A DNA stretch of 64,000 bases from Pseudomonas sp. PDM16. Lineage in GTDB: Bacteria; Pseudomonadota; Gammaproteobacteria; Pseudomonadales; Pseudomonadaceae. Every line of letters begins with the position of its first letter. Positions within the stretch are counted from its first letter, which is position 1. Under the pieces are notes generated by a model. The model saw only the letters and a list, made by a program, of their open reading frames with translations. It made no database searches and was not told the origin of the DNA. This document shows positions 8,799 through 18,090 of this stretch, one piece after another. Position numbers and translations under genes: made by a program. Location: positions 1 through 64,000 of the forward strand of contig NZ_JACVAM010000009.1 of assembly GCF_014851865.1 (NCBI RefSeq), written 5' to 3'.

Positions 8799-9491
8799 AT
8801 GGCCAGCAATGCCACGACCATCCTGGTGATCGACGACGAGGCGCAGATTCGCAAGTTCCTGCGCATCAGCCTCAATGCCCAGGGTTACCGTGTGCTGGAG
8901 GCGGGCAGCGGCAGTGAAGGCCTGGCCCAGGCCGCGCTGGAGCGGCCGGACCTGGTGGTGCTTGATCTCGGCCTGCCGGACAAGGATGGCCAGCAGGTGC
9001 TCAGCGAGCTGCGCGAATGGTCACAGGTGCCGGTGCTGGTGCTCTCGGTGCGCGCCAGCGAAGGCGAGAAGGTCAAGGCTCTGGACAGCGGCGCCAACGA
9101 CTACGTGACCAAGCCCTTCGGCATTCAGGAGTTCCTCGCCCGGGTGCGTGCGCTGCTGCGCCAGGGCGCTGTGGGCGAGCCGCAGGAGGCCGCCGCGCAG
9201 AGCGGTTCGTTGCAGGTGGATTTCGCCTATCGGCGGGTGACCCTGGCGGGCGCCGAGGTGGCGCTGACGCGCAAGGAGTACGCGGTGCTGGCCATGCTCG
9301 CGCGGCATCTGGGGCGGGTGGTGACCCAGCAACAGCTGCTCAAGGATATCTGGGGCCCGACCCATGTCGAGGACAGCCACTACCTGCGCGTGGTGGTCGG
9401 CCATCTGCGGCAGAAGCTCGGTGACGACCCGGCGGCGCCGCGTTTTGTCCTGACCGAGCAGGGAGTCGGTTATCGACTCAGGGACGAGTAG
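8799..9491 (+). CDS. kdpE: KdpE, response regulator of the kdp operon
   Basis: The 230-residue OmpR/PhoB-type regulator has a receiver domain with acceptor D56 (VVLDLGLPDKDG), conserved KPFG lysine, and a C-terminal winged helix (RKEYAVLAMLARHLGRVV... SHYLRVVVGHLRQKL). I take the ATG two bases after the kdpD stop; an in-frame upstream start at 8673 lies inside kdpD and is not needed. It is the expected activator of kdpFABC. Confidence 0.97.
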   Translation: MASNATTILVIDDEAQIRKFLRISLNAQGYRVLEAGSGSEGLAQAALERPDLVVLDLGLPDKDGQQVLSELREWSQVPVLVLSVRASEGEKVKALDSGANDYVTKPFGIQEFLARVRALLRQGAVGEPQEAAAQSGSLQVDFAYRRVTLAGAEVALTRKEYAVLAMLARHLGRVVTQQQLLKDIWGPTHVEDSHYLRVVVGHLRQKLGDDPAAPRFVLTEQGVGYRLRDE

Positions 9492-9576
9492 CGACAGCGA
9501 GTTTCTTGAGGCGATGCAGCATGTACATCTGACAAGCCGCACGCGTCGGCTCGATCAAGTCGATCCATTATACGAG

Positions 9577-9606
9577 AAAGCCCCGAAAGATTTCTTCCGG
9601 GGCTTT
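9577..9606. terminator. bidirectional terminator between kdpE and the dps-like gene
   Basis: AAAGCCCCG and CGGGGCTTT arms enclose a 12-base loop, with A's before and T's after, so it can serve both convergent transcripts. Confidence 0.85.
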
Positions 9607-9646
9607 GCAGTGCCGGATTGCGCCGGCGCGATCCGGTTTTGCTGGC

Positions 9647-10117
9647 TCAGGCGGCCAGCAGGCTGCGCAGCATCCAGGCAGTTTTCTCGTGCACCTGCAT
9701 GCGCTGGGTCAGCAGGTCGGCCGTGGGTTCATCGCTGACTTTGTCCAGGAGCGGGAAGATGCCGCGAGCGGTTCGTACCACTGCCTCTTGGCCCTGAACC
9801 AGCAGCTTGATCATGTCCTCGGCGCTGGGTACACCTTCCTCTTCCTTGATCGAAGACAGGCGGGCGTAGGCGGCGTAGGTGCCCGGAGCTGGGAAGCCAA
9901 GGGCGCGAATACGTTCGGCAATGGCGTCGACGGCCAAGGCCAACTCGGTGTACTGCGCCTCGAACATCAAGTGCAGTGTGTTGAACATCGGGCCGGTGAC
10001 GTTCCAGTGGAAGTTGTGAGTCTTCAGATACAGGGTGTAGGTGTCTGCCAGCAGACGGGACAGCCCCTCGGCGATGGCAGCGCGATCCTGTTCAGCAATG
10101 CCGATGTTGATTTCCAT
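9647..10117 (-). CDS. dps: Dps-family DNA-protecting/ferroxidase protein
   Basis: The 156-residue ferritin-like protein has the inter-subunit ferroxidase pattern of Dps: H37, H49, E53, D64 and E68 with the same spacing as E. coli H51/H63/D67/D78/E82. The motif HNFHWNVTGPMF is diagnostic. It stores iron and removes peroxide; the N-terminus is short and not lysine-rich, so DNA binding is less certain. AGGAGAAAAGG lies just before its ATG. It neighbours aspS, as in P. aeruginosa. Confidence 0.93.
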   Translation of the reverse strand: MEINIGIAEQDRAAIAEGLSRLLADTYTLYLKTHNFHWNVTGPMFNTLHLMFEAQYTELALAVDAIAERIRALGFPAPGTYAAYARLSSIKEEEGVPSAEDMIKLLVQGQEAVVRTARGIFPLLDKVSDEPTADLLTQRMQVHEKTAWMLRSLLAA

Positions 10118-10251
10118 ACCTTTTCTCCTCAGATGGCCGGAGCAGAAGCTCCTCTTGATGGCGGCAGCCTACCATAGGCCGTGTGGTTGACGATTTGGCT
10201 AGAATCAATCGAAGTCATGCTTGGAGGCTATCGCCCTACCTGCGGTTCCGC

Positions 10252-11364
10252 TTAAAGATGTGCGAGTTTCGGGTTGTCCTGCAGCGTTCGGTTGAAGACC
10301 TCCACCCAGTAGGCGCTGAACTGCTGCCCGGCCAGGTTGTTGATTTCCAGGATGGCACGAAGGCGAGGGCGCTTGCTCATGGTTTGGTGAGCTCGCTCAT
10401 GGGTGCGTGCGTCGAATGTATCGACGATGTTCAGGAGCAGGGCGCCTGGGTGGATCTCCATTTCTCGCAGCCCCTTCGGATACCCGCTTCCGTCCGCATG
10501 TTCCTGATGCTGGAGAATGATTTCCCCGGCTTCGCTCCAGGCAGGCATGCGCTTGAGCAGCTCCGAGGCCTGGCGGGGGTGAGACTGCATCTGCCGACGC
10601 TCTTCGCGGCTCAGTTCGCCTTCTTTGTGCAGTACGTCCAGGGGCAGGAAGGCCATGCCCAAGTCATGCAGGCATGCCGCCGCTGTCAACTGTTCCGGCT
10701 CCACCGGTGTGCCGGCCGATTCGTTCATGGCCAGCGCCAATTCGAGCAGGCGGGTGCCCCTTCCGTGCCAGTAGGGGGATCGGCGCTCGCTGGCGCTCAT
10801 GAGCTCGGCGAAGAACTGCAGATCTGAATTCGCGATTACACCGTATACCGCTAGTAGCTGGGTGAACTGCTCGTGACTGATCTCGACGGGTTGCAAGCGG
10901 GTCTCTGGCGCTAGATGCTGCAGGAGTGTGCGGCGAATTTCGGTCTGGCGCGAGCCGGGAGCTGCCGCCAGGGCCTGCAGGGCCTGGCATTGGCTGGCGA
11001 TCTGCTGCGGGTCTACATCGGGGGAGAGCCCCAGGGCTGAATCGATCAGGTTGCGCAGCTGGTCGAGGCTGAGCAAGAGGATATCGCCGAGCAGGCTATC
11101 GAATTGCAGTGCTCCTTCACGCAGACGATCAAGCACGTCCTCCATCGCCTGTGGCAATGGCAGCAAATGGCCCAGCTCGACGTAGCCGAGGCTGCCTTTT
11201 ACGGTGTGTACCAGGCGGAACAGCTCGCGCAACCTCGCTCCGTCCTGTGGGTGGCGCTCCAGTTCAATCAGCAGTTGCTCGCAGCGTGGTAGCTGCTCGG
11301 CGGTGTCGAGGCGAAACTCCTCCAGCAGATCACTGGGTATGTCGGCGGCGCGTGCAAGGGCCAT
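10252..11364 (-). CDS. Hpt domain fused to HD-GYP phosphodiesterase-like domain
   Basis: The 370-residue product begins with a phosphotransfer (Hpt) domain, LFRLVHTVKGSLGYVEL with phosphorylatable H53, followed by a linker and an HD-GYP domain: LHDLG (H233, D234), H262, QHQEHADGSGYPKG (H286, H289, D291, GYP 294-296). HD-GYP proteins hydrolyse cyclic di-GMP; an Hpt input implies control by a histidine-kinase phosphorelay. I choose the start at 11364 behind GGAGACAGTCC; an upstream in-frame ATG at 11502 would add 46 residues across the aspS promoter. No TM segment is seen. No kinase gene lies beside it. Confidence 0.88.
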   Translation of the reverse strand: MALARAADIPSDLLEEFRLDTAEQLPRCEQLLIELERHPQDGARLRELFRLVHTVKGSLGYVELGHLLPLPQAMEDVLDRLREGALQFDSLLGDILLLSLDQLRNLIDSALGLSPDVDPQQIASQCQALQALAAAPGSRQTEIRRTLLQHLAPETRLQPVEISHEQFTQLLAVYGVIANSDLQFFAELMSASERRSPYWHGRGTRLLELALAMNESAGTPVEPEQLTAAACLHDLGMAFLPLDVLHKEGELSREERRQMQSHPRQASELLKRMPAWSEAGEIILQHQEHADGSGYPKGLREMEIHPGALLLNIVDTFDARTHERAHQTMSKRPRLRAILEINNLAGQQFSAYWVEVFNRTLQDNPKLAHL

Positions 11365-11441
11365 GGGACTGTCTCCACGGGGCTGAGCTCTGAGTATAGA
11401 AAGGCCGCGGACGATAGGCTGCAAGGGTGCGATTAACCCTA

Positions 11442-11447
11442 TATAAT
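11442..11447 (+). promoter_or_regulatory. candidate aspS promoter (-10 box)
   Basis: A perfect TATAAT sits 182 bases before the aspS start; a weak CTGCAA lies 17 bases upstream of it. It overlaps the leader of the divergent Hpt/HD-GYP gene. The long leader beyond it has no recognised structure. Confidence 0.45.
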
Positions 11448-11628
11448 CCCGCCCCTTGTCTCCGGATGCGGAAGCGCATTGGTCAAGGCGCGGCGGCGCC
11501 ATTGATCGAGTTTTTCCTGCGATTTCCCCTCCGAATTGAAGAAAATGCCCGCTGCAATTCAGCGGAAGCCTGCCGGGGTCAGCCCCAGGCGCGAATTCAA
11601 GACTGATCTAGAGAAGCGAACCACGACC

Positions 11629-13404
11629 ATGATGCGCAGCCACTATTGCGGCCAATTGAACGAGAGCCTGGACGGCCAGGAAGTCACCCTTTGCGGTTGG
11701 GTTCACCGCCGTCGCGACCATGGTGGCGTGATTTTCCTCGACATCCGTGACCGTGAAGGCCTGGCCCAGGTGGTGTTCGATCCGGATCGTGCCGAGACTT
11801 TCGCCAAGGCCGACCGCGTGCGCAGCGAGTACGTAGTCAAGATCGTCGGCAAGGTACGTGTACGCCCCGAAGGTGCGCGCAACGCCAACATGGCCTCCGG
11901 TGCCATCGAAGTGCTCGGCTACGAGCTGGAAGTGCTGAACGAGGCGGAAACCCCGCCGTTCCCGCTCAACGAATACAGCGATGTGGGTGAAGAAACCCGC
12001 CTGCGCTACCGCTTCATCGACCTGCGTCGCCCGGAAATGGCCGAGAAGCTGAAGCTGCGTTCGCGCATCACCAGCAGCATCCGTCGTTACCTCGACGACA
12101 ACGGCTTCCTCGACGTCGAAACCCCGATCCTCACCCGTGCCACTCCGGAAGGCGCGCGCGACTACCTGGTGCCGAGCCGTACCCACGCCGGCAGCTTCTT
12201 CGCCCTGCCGCAGTCGCCGCAGCTGTTCAAGCAGCTGCTGATGGTGGCCGGCTTCGACCGCTACTACCAGATCGCCAAGTGCTTCCGCGACGAAGACCTG
12301 CGTGCCGACCGTCAGCCGGAATTCACCCAGATCGACATCGAGACCAGCTTCCTCGATGAAAGTGACATCATGGGCATCACCGAAACCATGATCCGCAACC
12401 TGTTCAAGGAAGTGCTGGGTCTGGAGTTCGGTGAGCTGCCGCACATGACCCTGGCCGAAGCCATGCGTCGCTTCGGTTCCGACAAGCCGGACCTGCGTAT
12501 TCCGCTGGAGCTGGTGGATGTCGCCGATCAGCTGAAAGATGTCGACTTCAAGGTCTTCAGTGGTCCAGCCAATGATCCCAAGTGCCGCATCGCCGCCCTG
12601 CGCGTGCCGGGCGCCGGCAGCATGCCGCGCAGCAAGATCGACGACTACACCAAGTTCGTCGGCAACTACGGTGCCAAGGGCCTGGCCTACATCAAGGTCA
12701 ACGAGCGTGCCAAGGGTGTCGAAGGTCTGCAGTCTCCGATCGTGAAGAACATTCCGGAGGCCAACCTCAACGTGATCCTCGATCGCGTCGGCGCGGTAGA
12801 CGGCGACATCGTGTTCTTCGGCGCCGACAAGACCAAGATCGTCTGCGATGCTCTGGGCGCTCTGCGCATCAAGGTCGGTCACGATCTGGAACTGCTCACC
12901 TGTGAGTGGGCGCCGCTGTGGGTCGTTGACTTCCCGATGTTCGAGGAAAACGACGACGGCAGCCTGACCGCCATGCATCACCCGTTCACCGCGCCCAAGT
13001 GCACCCCGGAAGAGCTGGAGGCCAACCCGGCCGCCGCCCTGTCCCGCGCCTACGACATGGTGCTCAACGGTACCGAGCTGGGTGGTGGTTCGATTCGTAT
13101 CCACGACAAGGCCATGCAGCAGACCGTGTTCCGCGTGCTGGGCATCAGCGAAGACGAGCAGCAGGAGAAGTTCGGCTTCCTGCTCGACGCCCTGAAGTTC
13201 GGTGCTCCGCCCCACGGCGGCCTGGCCTTCGGCCTGGACCGCCTGGTAATGCTGATGACCGGCGCCAGCTCGATTCGTGAAGTGATCGCCTTCCCGAAAA
13301 CCCAGAGCGCGGCGGACGTGATGACCCAGGCTCCGGGTGTGGTCGATGCCAAGGCGCTGCGCGAGCTGCACATCCGCCTGCGCGAACAGCCCAAGGCTGA
13401 ATAA
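11629..13404 (+). CDS. aspS: aspartyl-tRNA synthetase
   Basis: This 591-residue class II synthetase has the anticodon-binding OB fold at the N-terminus (LCGWVHRRRDHGGVIFLDIRD), motif 2 (CFRDEDLRADRQPEFTQID), the bacterial GAD insertion (~290-420) and motif 3 (GLAFGLDRLVML). I use the tandem ATG at 11629, which gives MMRSHYCGQLNE and the usual Pseudomonas length; an in-frame ATG at 11536 would add 31 unlikely residues. In pseudomonads this enzyme is generally non-discriminating and charges tRNA-Asn for GatCAB; that is family knowledge. Confidence 0.98.
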   Translation: MMRSHYCGQLNESLDGQEVTLCGWVHRRRDHGGVIFLDIRDREGLAQVVFDPDRAETFAKADRVRSEYVVKIVGKVRVRPEGARNANMASGAIEVLGYELEVLNEAETPPFPLNEYSDVGEETRLRYRFIDLRRPEMAEKLKLRSRITSSIRRYLDDNGFLDVETPILTRATPEGARDYLVPSRTHAGSFFALPQSPQLFKQLLMVAGFDRYYQIAKCFRDEDLRADRQPEFTQIDIETSFLDESDIMGITETMIRNLFKEVLGLEFGELPHMTLAEAMRRFGSDKPDLRIPLELVDVADQLKDVDFKVFSGPANDPKCRIAALRVPGAGSMPRSKIDDYTKFVGNYGAKGLAYIKVNERAKGVEGLQSPIVKNIPEANLNVILDRVGAVDGDIVFFGADKTKIVCDALGALRIKVGHDLELLTCEWAPLWVVDFPMFEENDDGSLTAMHHPFTAPKCTPEELEANPAAALSRAYDMVLNGTELGGGSIRIHDKAMQQTVFRVLGISEDEQQEKFGFLLDALKFGAPPHGGLAFGLDRLVMLMTGASSIREVIAFPKTQSAADVMTQAPGVVDAKALRELHIRLREQPKAE

Positions 13405-13416
13405 GCGGTAGCAACA

Positions 13417-13440
13417 GGAGCCTGGCATGCCAGGCTCCTT
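13417..13440 (+). terminator. hairpin after aspS
   Basis: AGGAGCCTGGCA pairs with TGCCAGGCTCCT, a perfect palindrome followed by a short T-containing tract. It probably ends or attenuates aspS transcription before yebC. Confidence 0.65.
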
Positions 13441-13481
13441 GCATTTCAGGCACTACAAAACCGAAAGAAACGGAGTGAGTT

Positions 13482-14231
13482 ATGGCCGGTCATTCCAAAT
13501 GGGCCAACATCAAGCACCGCAAGGGGCGCCAGGACGCCAAGCGCGGCAAGATCTTCACCAAGCTGATTCGTGAGCTGACCGTGGCCGCCAAACATGGCGG
13601 TGGAGTGCCTGCGGACAACCCGCGCCTGCGTCTGGCGGTGGACAAGGCGTTGACCGCCAACATGTCGCGTGACGTGATCGATCGGGCCATTGCCCGTGGC
13701 GCCGGCAACACCGAAGCAGACAACATGACCGAGCTGAGCTACGAGGGCTACGCGCCGAGTGGCGTAGCGATCATCGTTGAGGCCATGACCGACAACCGCA
13801 ACCGTACTGCCGCCGACGTGCGCCATGCCTTCACCAAATGCGGTGGCAATCTCGGCACCGACGGTTCGGTGGCCTATATGTTCGAGCGCAAGGGGCAGAT
13901 CGCTTATGCGCCAGGCGTGGATGAGGATGCGTTGATGGAGGCGGCCCTGGAGGCTGGCGCCGACGACGTGGAAATGGGCGAGGAGGGCTCGGCGCTAGTG
14001 TCGACCAGTTTCGCCGACTTTCATGCTGTCAACGAGGCGCTGGTTGCCGCCGGCTTCAAGAGCGAGGAGGCGGAAGTCGCGATGATTCCCTCCGTCAGTG
14101 CCCCGATCACTGATCTCGATACTGCCAAAAAAGTGCTCAAGCTGATCGATATGCTGGAAGATCTGGATGACGTGCAGAACGTCTATCACAACGCAGAAAT
14201 TCCCGACGAGATCATGGAGCAGCTGGACTGA
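13482..14231 (+). CDS. yebC: YebC/PmpR-family regulatory protein
   Basis: The 249-residue product opens with the family signature MAGHSKWANIKHRKGRQDAKRG and has the conserved middle region YEGYAPSGVAIIVEAMTDNRNRT. YebC_I proteins act as transcription regulators (PmpR represses the PQS system in P. aeruginosa) and recent work links the family to translation at proline stretches. It follows aspS as in other pseudomonads. The usual next gene, ruvC, is absent; a convergent glycosyltransferase is there instead. Confidence 0.96.
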   Translation: MAGHSKWANIKHRKGRQDAKRGKIFTKLIRELTVAAKHGGGVPADNPRLRLAVDKALTANMSRDVIDRAIARGAGNTEADNMTELSYEGYAPSGVAIIVEAMTDNRNRTAADVRHAFTKCGGNLGTDGSVAYMFERKGQIAYAPGVDEDALMEAALEAGADDVEMGEEGSALVSTSFADFHAVNEALVAAGFKSEEAEVAMIPSVSAPITDLDTAKKVLKLIDMLEDLDDVQNVYHNAEIPDEIMEQLD

Positions 14232-14241
14232 CTACTGACTC

Positions 14242-15402
14242 TCAGGGCTGACCCATGCCTGGGAGGAGGCTCGCCTGATGCAGGTGTGCCTCGAACTGGG
14301 CAATGATCTGTGACCAGCCCTGCTTCCCGGCATGCTGCCGTGCATTCAGACGGGTGCGGCGCAGGCTTTCCGAGTCCTGCAGCAGCCATTGCGCGGCCTC
14401 GATGAAGGCCTGTTCGTCTCCGGGGCTGGCCAGCGCGCCATTGTGGCCGTGGCGGATATGCAGCGCGGCGGCGGCCTGGTCGAACGCGACCACGCCAAGG
14501 CCTGAGGCCAGGGCTTCCAGCAGCACATTGCCAAAAGTCTCGGATAGGCTGGGGAACAGGAACAGGTCGCCACTGGCATAGTGCGTAGCCAGTTCTTCGC
14601 CCCGCTGCACGCCGCAGAACACAGCGTCGGGCAGTTCTTGCTCAAGCTGTGCACGCAGCGGCCCATCCCCGACGATCACCAGTTTCATGCGACGTTGTGG
14701 CAGGGAAAGCTTCAGGACCTGATAGGTACGCACCAGCAATTGCAGGTTCTTCTCCGCCGCCAGACGGCCTACATGCAGGATGGCCGTCTCGTTTTCGGTC
14801 AGACCCCATGTGGCGCGCAGCTCGGAGGAGCGTCGTGTGGGATGGAAGAGCTGCCCATCTACTCCGCGAGCCAGTAGCTCCAGTCGTTCGAAGCCGCGTC
14901 GTTGCAGCTCCAGTCGCTGACTGGGGCTGGGTACCAGCGTTAGGCGGGAGCGATTGTGGAACCATCGTAGGTAGCCGGTGAGCAGGCGGGTGAGTAGGCC
15001 TAGTCCATAGTGGTCACTGTACTGCTGGAAGTTGGTATGAAAGCCGCTCACAACTGGAATGCCCAGGCGCCGCGCAGCTCGCAGTGCAGAGAGTCCGAGC
15101 GGCCCCTCTGTGGCGATGTAGAGAACGTCTGGTCTGTTGCGTTGCCAGCGACGTAGCAGCTTGTGCAGTGACGATTGCCCCCACTGCAGTCCTGCATAGC
15201 CTGGTAGTGGCCAGCCGCGCGTCAGGAGTAGTTCATCGTTGCTTGCACCCGTCTCGTCGACCTGTCGAGGGCGCACCAATTGCAGGCGATGGCCGCGATC
15301 ACGCAGGCCCTGGCAGAGGCGGCCCAGAGTGTTTGCGACGCCATTGACCTCTGGAGGATAGGTCTCGCTAACGAGAGCGATGTGCAGGCTTGTGACATTC
15401 AT
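14242..15402 (-). CDS. GT4-family glycosyltransferase
   Basis: The 386-residue product has the GT-B/GT4 organisation: N-terminal VSETYPPEVNGVANTLGRL glycine-containing acceptor loop, a central ILHVGRLAAEKNLQLLV nucleotide-sugar domain start, and the C-terminal FPSLSETFGNVLLEALASGLGVVAFD donor-binding motif (EX7E). It resembles SQD2/MgtA-like sugar transferases of glycolipid synthesis; the acceptor is unknown. I begin at MNVTSLHIALVSE (15402); in-frame starts up to 15552 would add an unconvincing basic extension. It is convergent with yebC with a 10-base gap. Confidence 0.85.
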   Translation of the reverse strand: MNVTSLHIALVSETYPPEVNGVANTLGRLCQGLRDRGHRLQLVRPRQVDETGASNDELLLTRGWPLPGYAGLQWGQSSLHKLLRRWQRNRPDVLYIATEGPLGLSALRAARRLGIPVVSGFHTNFQQYSDHYGLGLLTRLLTGYLRWFHNRSRLTLVPSPSQRLELQRRGFERLELLARGVDGQLFHPTRRSSELRATWGLTENETAILHVGRLAAEKNLQLLVRTYQVLKLSLPQRRMKLVIVGDGPLRAQLEQELPDAVFCGVQRGEELATHYASGDLFLFPSLSETFGNVLLEALASGLGVVAFDQAAAALHIRHGHNGALASPGDEQAFIEAAQWLLQDSESLRRTRLNARQHAGKQGWSQIIAQFEAHLHQASLLPGMGQP

Positions 15403-15567
15403 GGCAGCAGTCTGGACCGATGCCATTGCGCGTACGTGACGAGTGAGTGACCGAATCATGACGGGCCTGGCCCGTGCGCGTTGCTGGTGCTGCGATAGAG
15501 AGGGGCTGTATCTGTGGGAGGTGCTCGGCTGGACTTTGCCGTCTTGCGGCAAGCCCGGCCGGGCCGG

Positions 15568-16554
15568 TCAGACTTCTTTCGGCTTGATGTGGCCGAACAG
15601 TTGCTGGGAGAAACGCACGCGGTCTTCCACGCTCTCCTTCACGTCATCCTTTGCTAGCTCGGCCAGCCGCGCTTCTACGGCATGGGCACGGTGGGTCAGG
15701 CCGCAATCGTTGGCGATCTGGATGTTCAGGCCTGGGCGGGCGTTGAGCTCGAGGATCAACGGGCCCTTGTCCACGTCCAGCACCATGTCCACGCCGATAT
15801 AGCCCAGACCGCAAAGCTCGTAGCAGCCGGCCGCGAGCTTCATGAAGCCGTCCCAGTTGGGCAGCTGCACGCCGTCCACTGCGTTGGTGGTGTCCGGGTG
15901 CTTGGTGATCTTGTTGTTCAGCCAGGTGCCGCGCAGGGTCACGCCGGTTGCCAGGTCCACACCGACACCGATAGCGCCCTGGTGCAGGTTGGCCTTGCCG
16001 TTGGACTGTCGAGTCGGCAGGCGCAGCATGGCCATCACCGGGTAGCCCATCAGCACGATGATGCGGATGTCCGGCACGCCTTCGTAGCTGATGCTCTTGA
16101 AGATCGGGTCCGGGGTTACCCGGTATTCGATCAGTGCGCGGTCGCGGTGGCCACCCAGCGAGTACAGGCCGGTGAGGATGCTCGACAGCTGGTGCTCGAT
16201 GTCTTCCTGGCTGACGATCTTGCCTGAAACGGTCTTGAAGCGGCCTTCGAACTTGTCGGCGATGACCATGATTCCGTCACCGCCAGCGCCCTGCGCCGGC
16301 TTGATCACGAAATCGGTGCGTCCGCCGATGATCTCGTCGAACTTCTCGATCTCCTTTTCCGTGGAGATGATGCCGTACATCTCCGGCACATGGATGCCGG
16401 CCTCGATGGCCCGCTCCTTGGTGATGATCTTGTCGTCGACGATCGGGTACAGGTGCCGTTTGTTGTACTTCAGCACGTAGTCCGCGTTACGCCGGTTGAT
16501 ACCCATGATGCCTTTGGCCTCGAGGGCTTTCCACGTCTTGATCAGACCGAACAT
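15568..16554 (-). CDS. alpha-L-glutamate ligase-like ATP-grasp protein (RimK-related)
   Basis: The 328-residue product belongs to the ATP-grasp fold: nucleotide loop FVIKPAQGAGGDGIMVI (~110-125) and the metal-binding ILELNARPGLNIQ near residue 270. It matches the RimK-related family that always travels with an inactive transglutaminase-7TM protein and a retropepsin-like protease, as here; the ATG is four bases after that gene's stop. It probably forms an amide or peptide bond, perhaps adding glutamate, but substrate is unknown. In Pseudomonas such genes have been linked to osmotic stress tolerance (Rlo proteins); I recall this without being able to check. Confidence 0.85.
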   Translation of the reverse strand: MFGLIKTWKALEAKGIMGINRRNADYVLKYNKRHLYPIVDDKIITKERAIEAGIHVPEMYGIISTEKEIEKFDEIIGGRTDFVIKPAQGAGGDGIMVIADKFEGRFKTVSGKIVSQEDIEHQLSSILTGLYSLGGHRDRALIEYRVTPDPIFKSISYEGVPDIRIIVLMGYPVMAMLRLPTRQSNGKANLHQGAIGVGVDLATGVTLRGTWLNNKITKHPDTTNAVDGVQLPNWDGFMKLAAGCYELCGLGYIGVDMVLDVDKGPLILELNARPGLNIQIANDCGLTHRAHAVEARLAELAKDDVKESVEDRVRFSQQLFGHIKPKEV

Positions 16555-16558
16555 GGGC

Positions 16559-18085
16559 TCAATCCTTCAGGAACGCTTTGAAGCGGAACAGCTCGGTCAA
16601 GCGGTAGCCGCGGTAGCGACCCATCGCCAGCATGAAGCCCACCATGATCAGCAGTACCGCCGGGAAGGTGAAGATGAAGTAGGTCAGCTCCGGGATGGTC
16701 ATCAGCAAGTGCGCCAGGGTGGCTGCGAACAGCGTGCCGACGGCCACCTTGAAGGCATGGGTGCCGCCACGCTCTTCCCAGGTGATGGACAGGCGCTCGA
16801 TGGTCATGGTCAGGATCACCATCGGGAACAGGGCGACGGACAGGCCGCGTTCCAGGCCGAGCTTGTGGCTGAACAGACTGATCACTGCGATCAGCACCAC
16901 CACGAATGTCAGCACCACCGACAATCGAGGCAGCATCTGCAGCTTCAGGTGCTCAAGGTACGAGCGCAGCGACAAGCCGAGAGCGGTGATGATGGTGAAC
17001 AGCGCGATGCCGAAGCCCAGCTGGGTCTCACGGAAGGCCAGGGCGATCAGTACCGGGGTGAAGGTGCCGAGAGTCTGCAGGCCACCGAGGTTGCGCAGGA
17101 TCAGGATCACCAGCACGCCGATCGGGATCATGATCATGATCTGGTAGGTCTGCTGGGTTTGCAGCGGCAGGCCGTACAGGGAGTACTCAAGGAAATCGAC
17201 GTCGGTGTTCTCGTCAGTCAGCTTGGCCAGGCGGATGGCGTTCATCTCGCTGTTGTTCAGGGTGAAGCTGACTTGCGGCTTCTTGCCGCCTTCGATGCTG
17301 ACCAGCGGCTCGTCGCCGGTCCACCAGACCACGCGGTCGACCGGCAGGCCCTGTTCACCGGTTTCCGGGTTGAAGTACAGCCAGTTCTCGCCATTGAAAC
17401 TGCGCAGCCACAGTTCCGGTGTCTGCTGGGCATCGGCGATCAGGCGGATGGTGTGTACGCGCTCCATCGGTACGTGGGCGATGGACAGCAGCAGGTCGAT
17501 CACCTTGGCCTTGTTGGCGGTGGAGGCGTCGCCGCCGAGCAGCAGCTTGACGTTGTCATCGCCAACATTGTTGACACGCTTGATGGTCTCGCTGATGAAG
17601 GTCTGCACGTCCGCCGAATGCTGACGGATAGGGGCGAGCAGGGCTTCGGCGGCGAGCTTCTCGGCTCCCTCTACCGAGATGCTGTCGCGGAAGATCGGGC
17701 CCTTTGCCTTGGCCGGCTCACCGCTGTAACGCTTGGTCAGCACCAGGCGGTAGTAGAGGGTCTGGTTACCATTGGCGCGGCGGGCGGACCAGGTCAGCTT
17801 GCGGTTGCCATCCACACGGTTGACGCTCACGCCATAGTTGTTCGAGATGAAGCTCTCGTTGAGGCTGACGTAGTCCTGGTTCAGCGGTGGTACGAACATC
17901 TGTACCTTCACCGGCTCGCGCGGGCTTGCCTGGAATTCGACCTTGGCGTCGATGTTCCACAAGTCGTCGGTCTCGTCCTCGGTCACCGGGATGCCGAGGA
18001 TGAAGATCTGGTAGGCCGTGACCAGAACGCCCACTGTCACCAGGAGGGTGATAAGGACTTTCAGATGCAGGGTAAGAGAGCGCAT
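16559..18085 (-). CDS. inactive transglutaminase-like domain fused to seven TM helices
   Basis: The 508-residue protein has an N-terminal TM anchor (LKVLITLLVTVGVLVTAY), a long periplasmic region (~30-235) resembling a transglutaminase fold without an evident catalytic Cys-His-Asp set, and seven C-terminal TM helices beginning near residue 245 (ILVILILRNLGG...). This is the membrane partner in the three-gene operon, five bases after the protease gene and four before the ATP-grasp gene. Its likely role is to couple periplasmic sensing or protease activity to the cytoplasmic ligase; inferred. Confidence 0.87.
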   Translation of the reverse strand: MRSLTLHLKVLITLLVTVGVLVTAYQIFILGIPVTEDETDDLWNIDAKVEFQASPREPVKVQMFVPPLNQDYVSLNESFISNNYGVSVNRVDGNRKLTWSARRANGNQTLYYRLVLTKRYSGEPAKAKGPIFRDSISVEGAEKLAAEALLAPIRQHSADVQTFISETIKRVNNVGDDNVKLLLGGDASTANKAKVIDLLLSIAHVPMERVHTIRLIADAQQTPELWLRSFNGENWLYFNPETGEQGLPVDRVVWWTGDEPLVSIEGGKKPQVSFTLNNSEMNAIRLAKLTDENTDVDFLEYSLYGLPLQTQQTYQIMIMIPIGVLVILILRNLGGLQTLGTFTPVLIALAFRETQLGFGIALFTIITALGLSLRSYLEHLKLQMLPRLSVVLTFVVVLIAVISLFSHKLGLERGLSVALFPMVILTMTIERLSITWEERGGTHAFKVAVGTLFAATLAHLLMTIPELTYFIFTFPAVLLIMVGFMLAMGRYRGYRLTELFRFKAFLKD

Positions 18086-18090
18086 GAGAA

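Noticed and set aside
10183..10827. Plus-strand ORF opposite the Hpt/HD-GYP gene
   Set aside because: No motif; the HD-GYP motifs on the minus strand are clear.
11608..13428. 606-codon minus-strand ORF opposite aspS
   Set aside because: Antisense shadow of a clear class II synthetase; no family resemblance.
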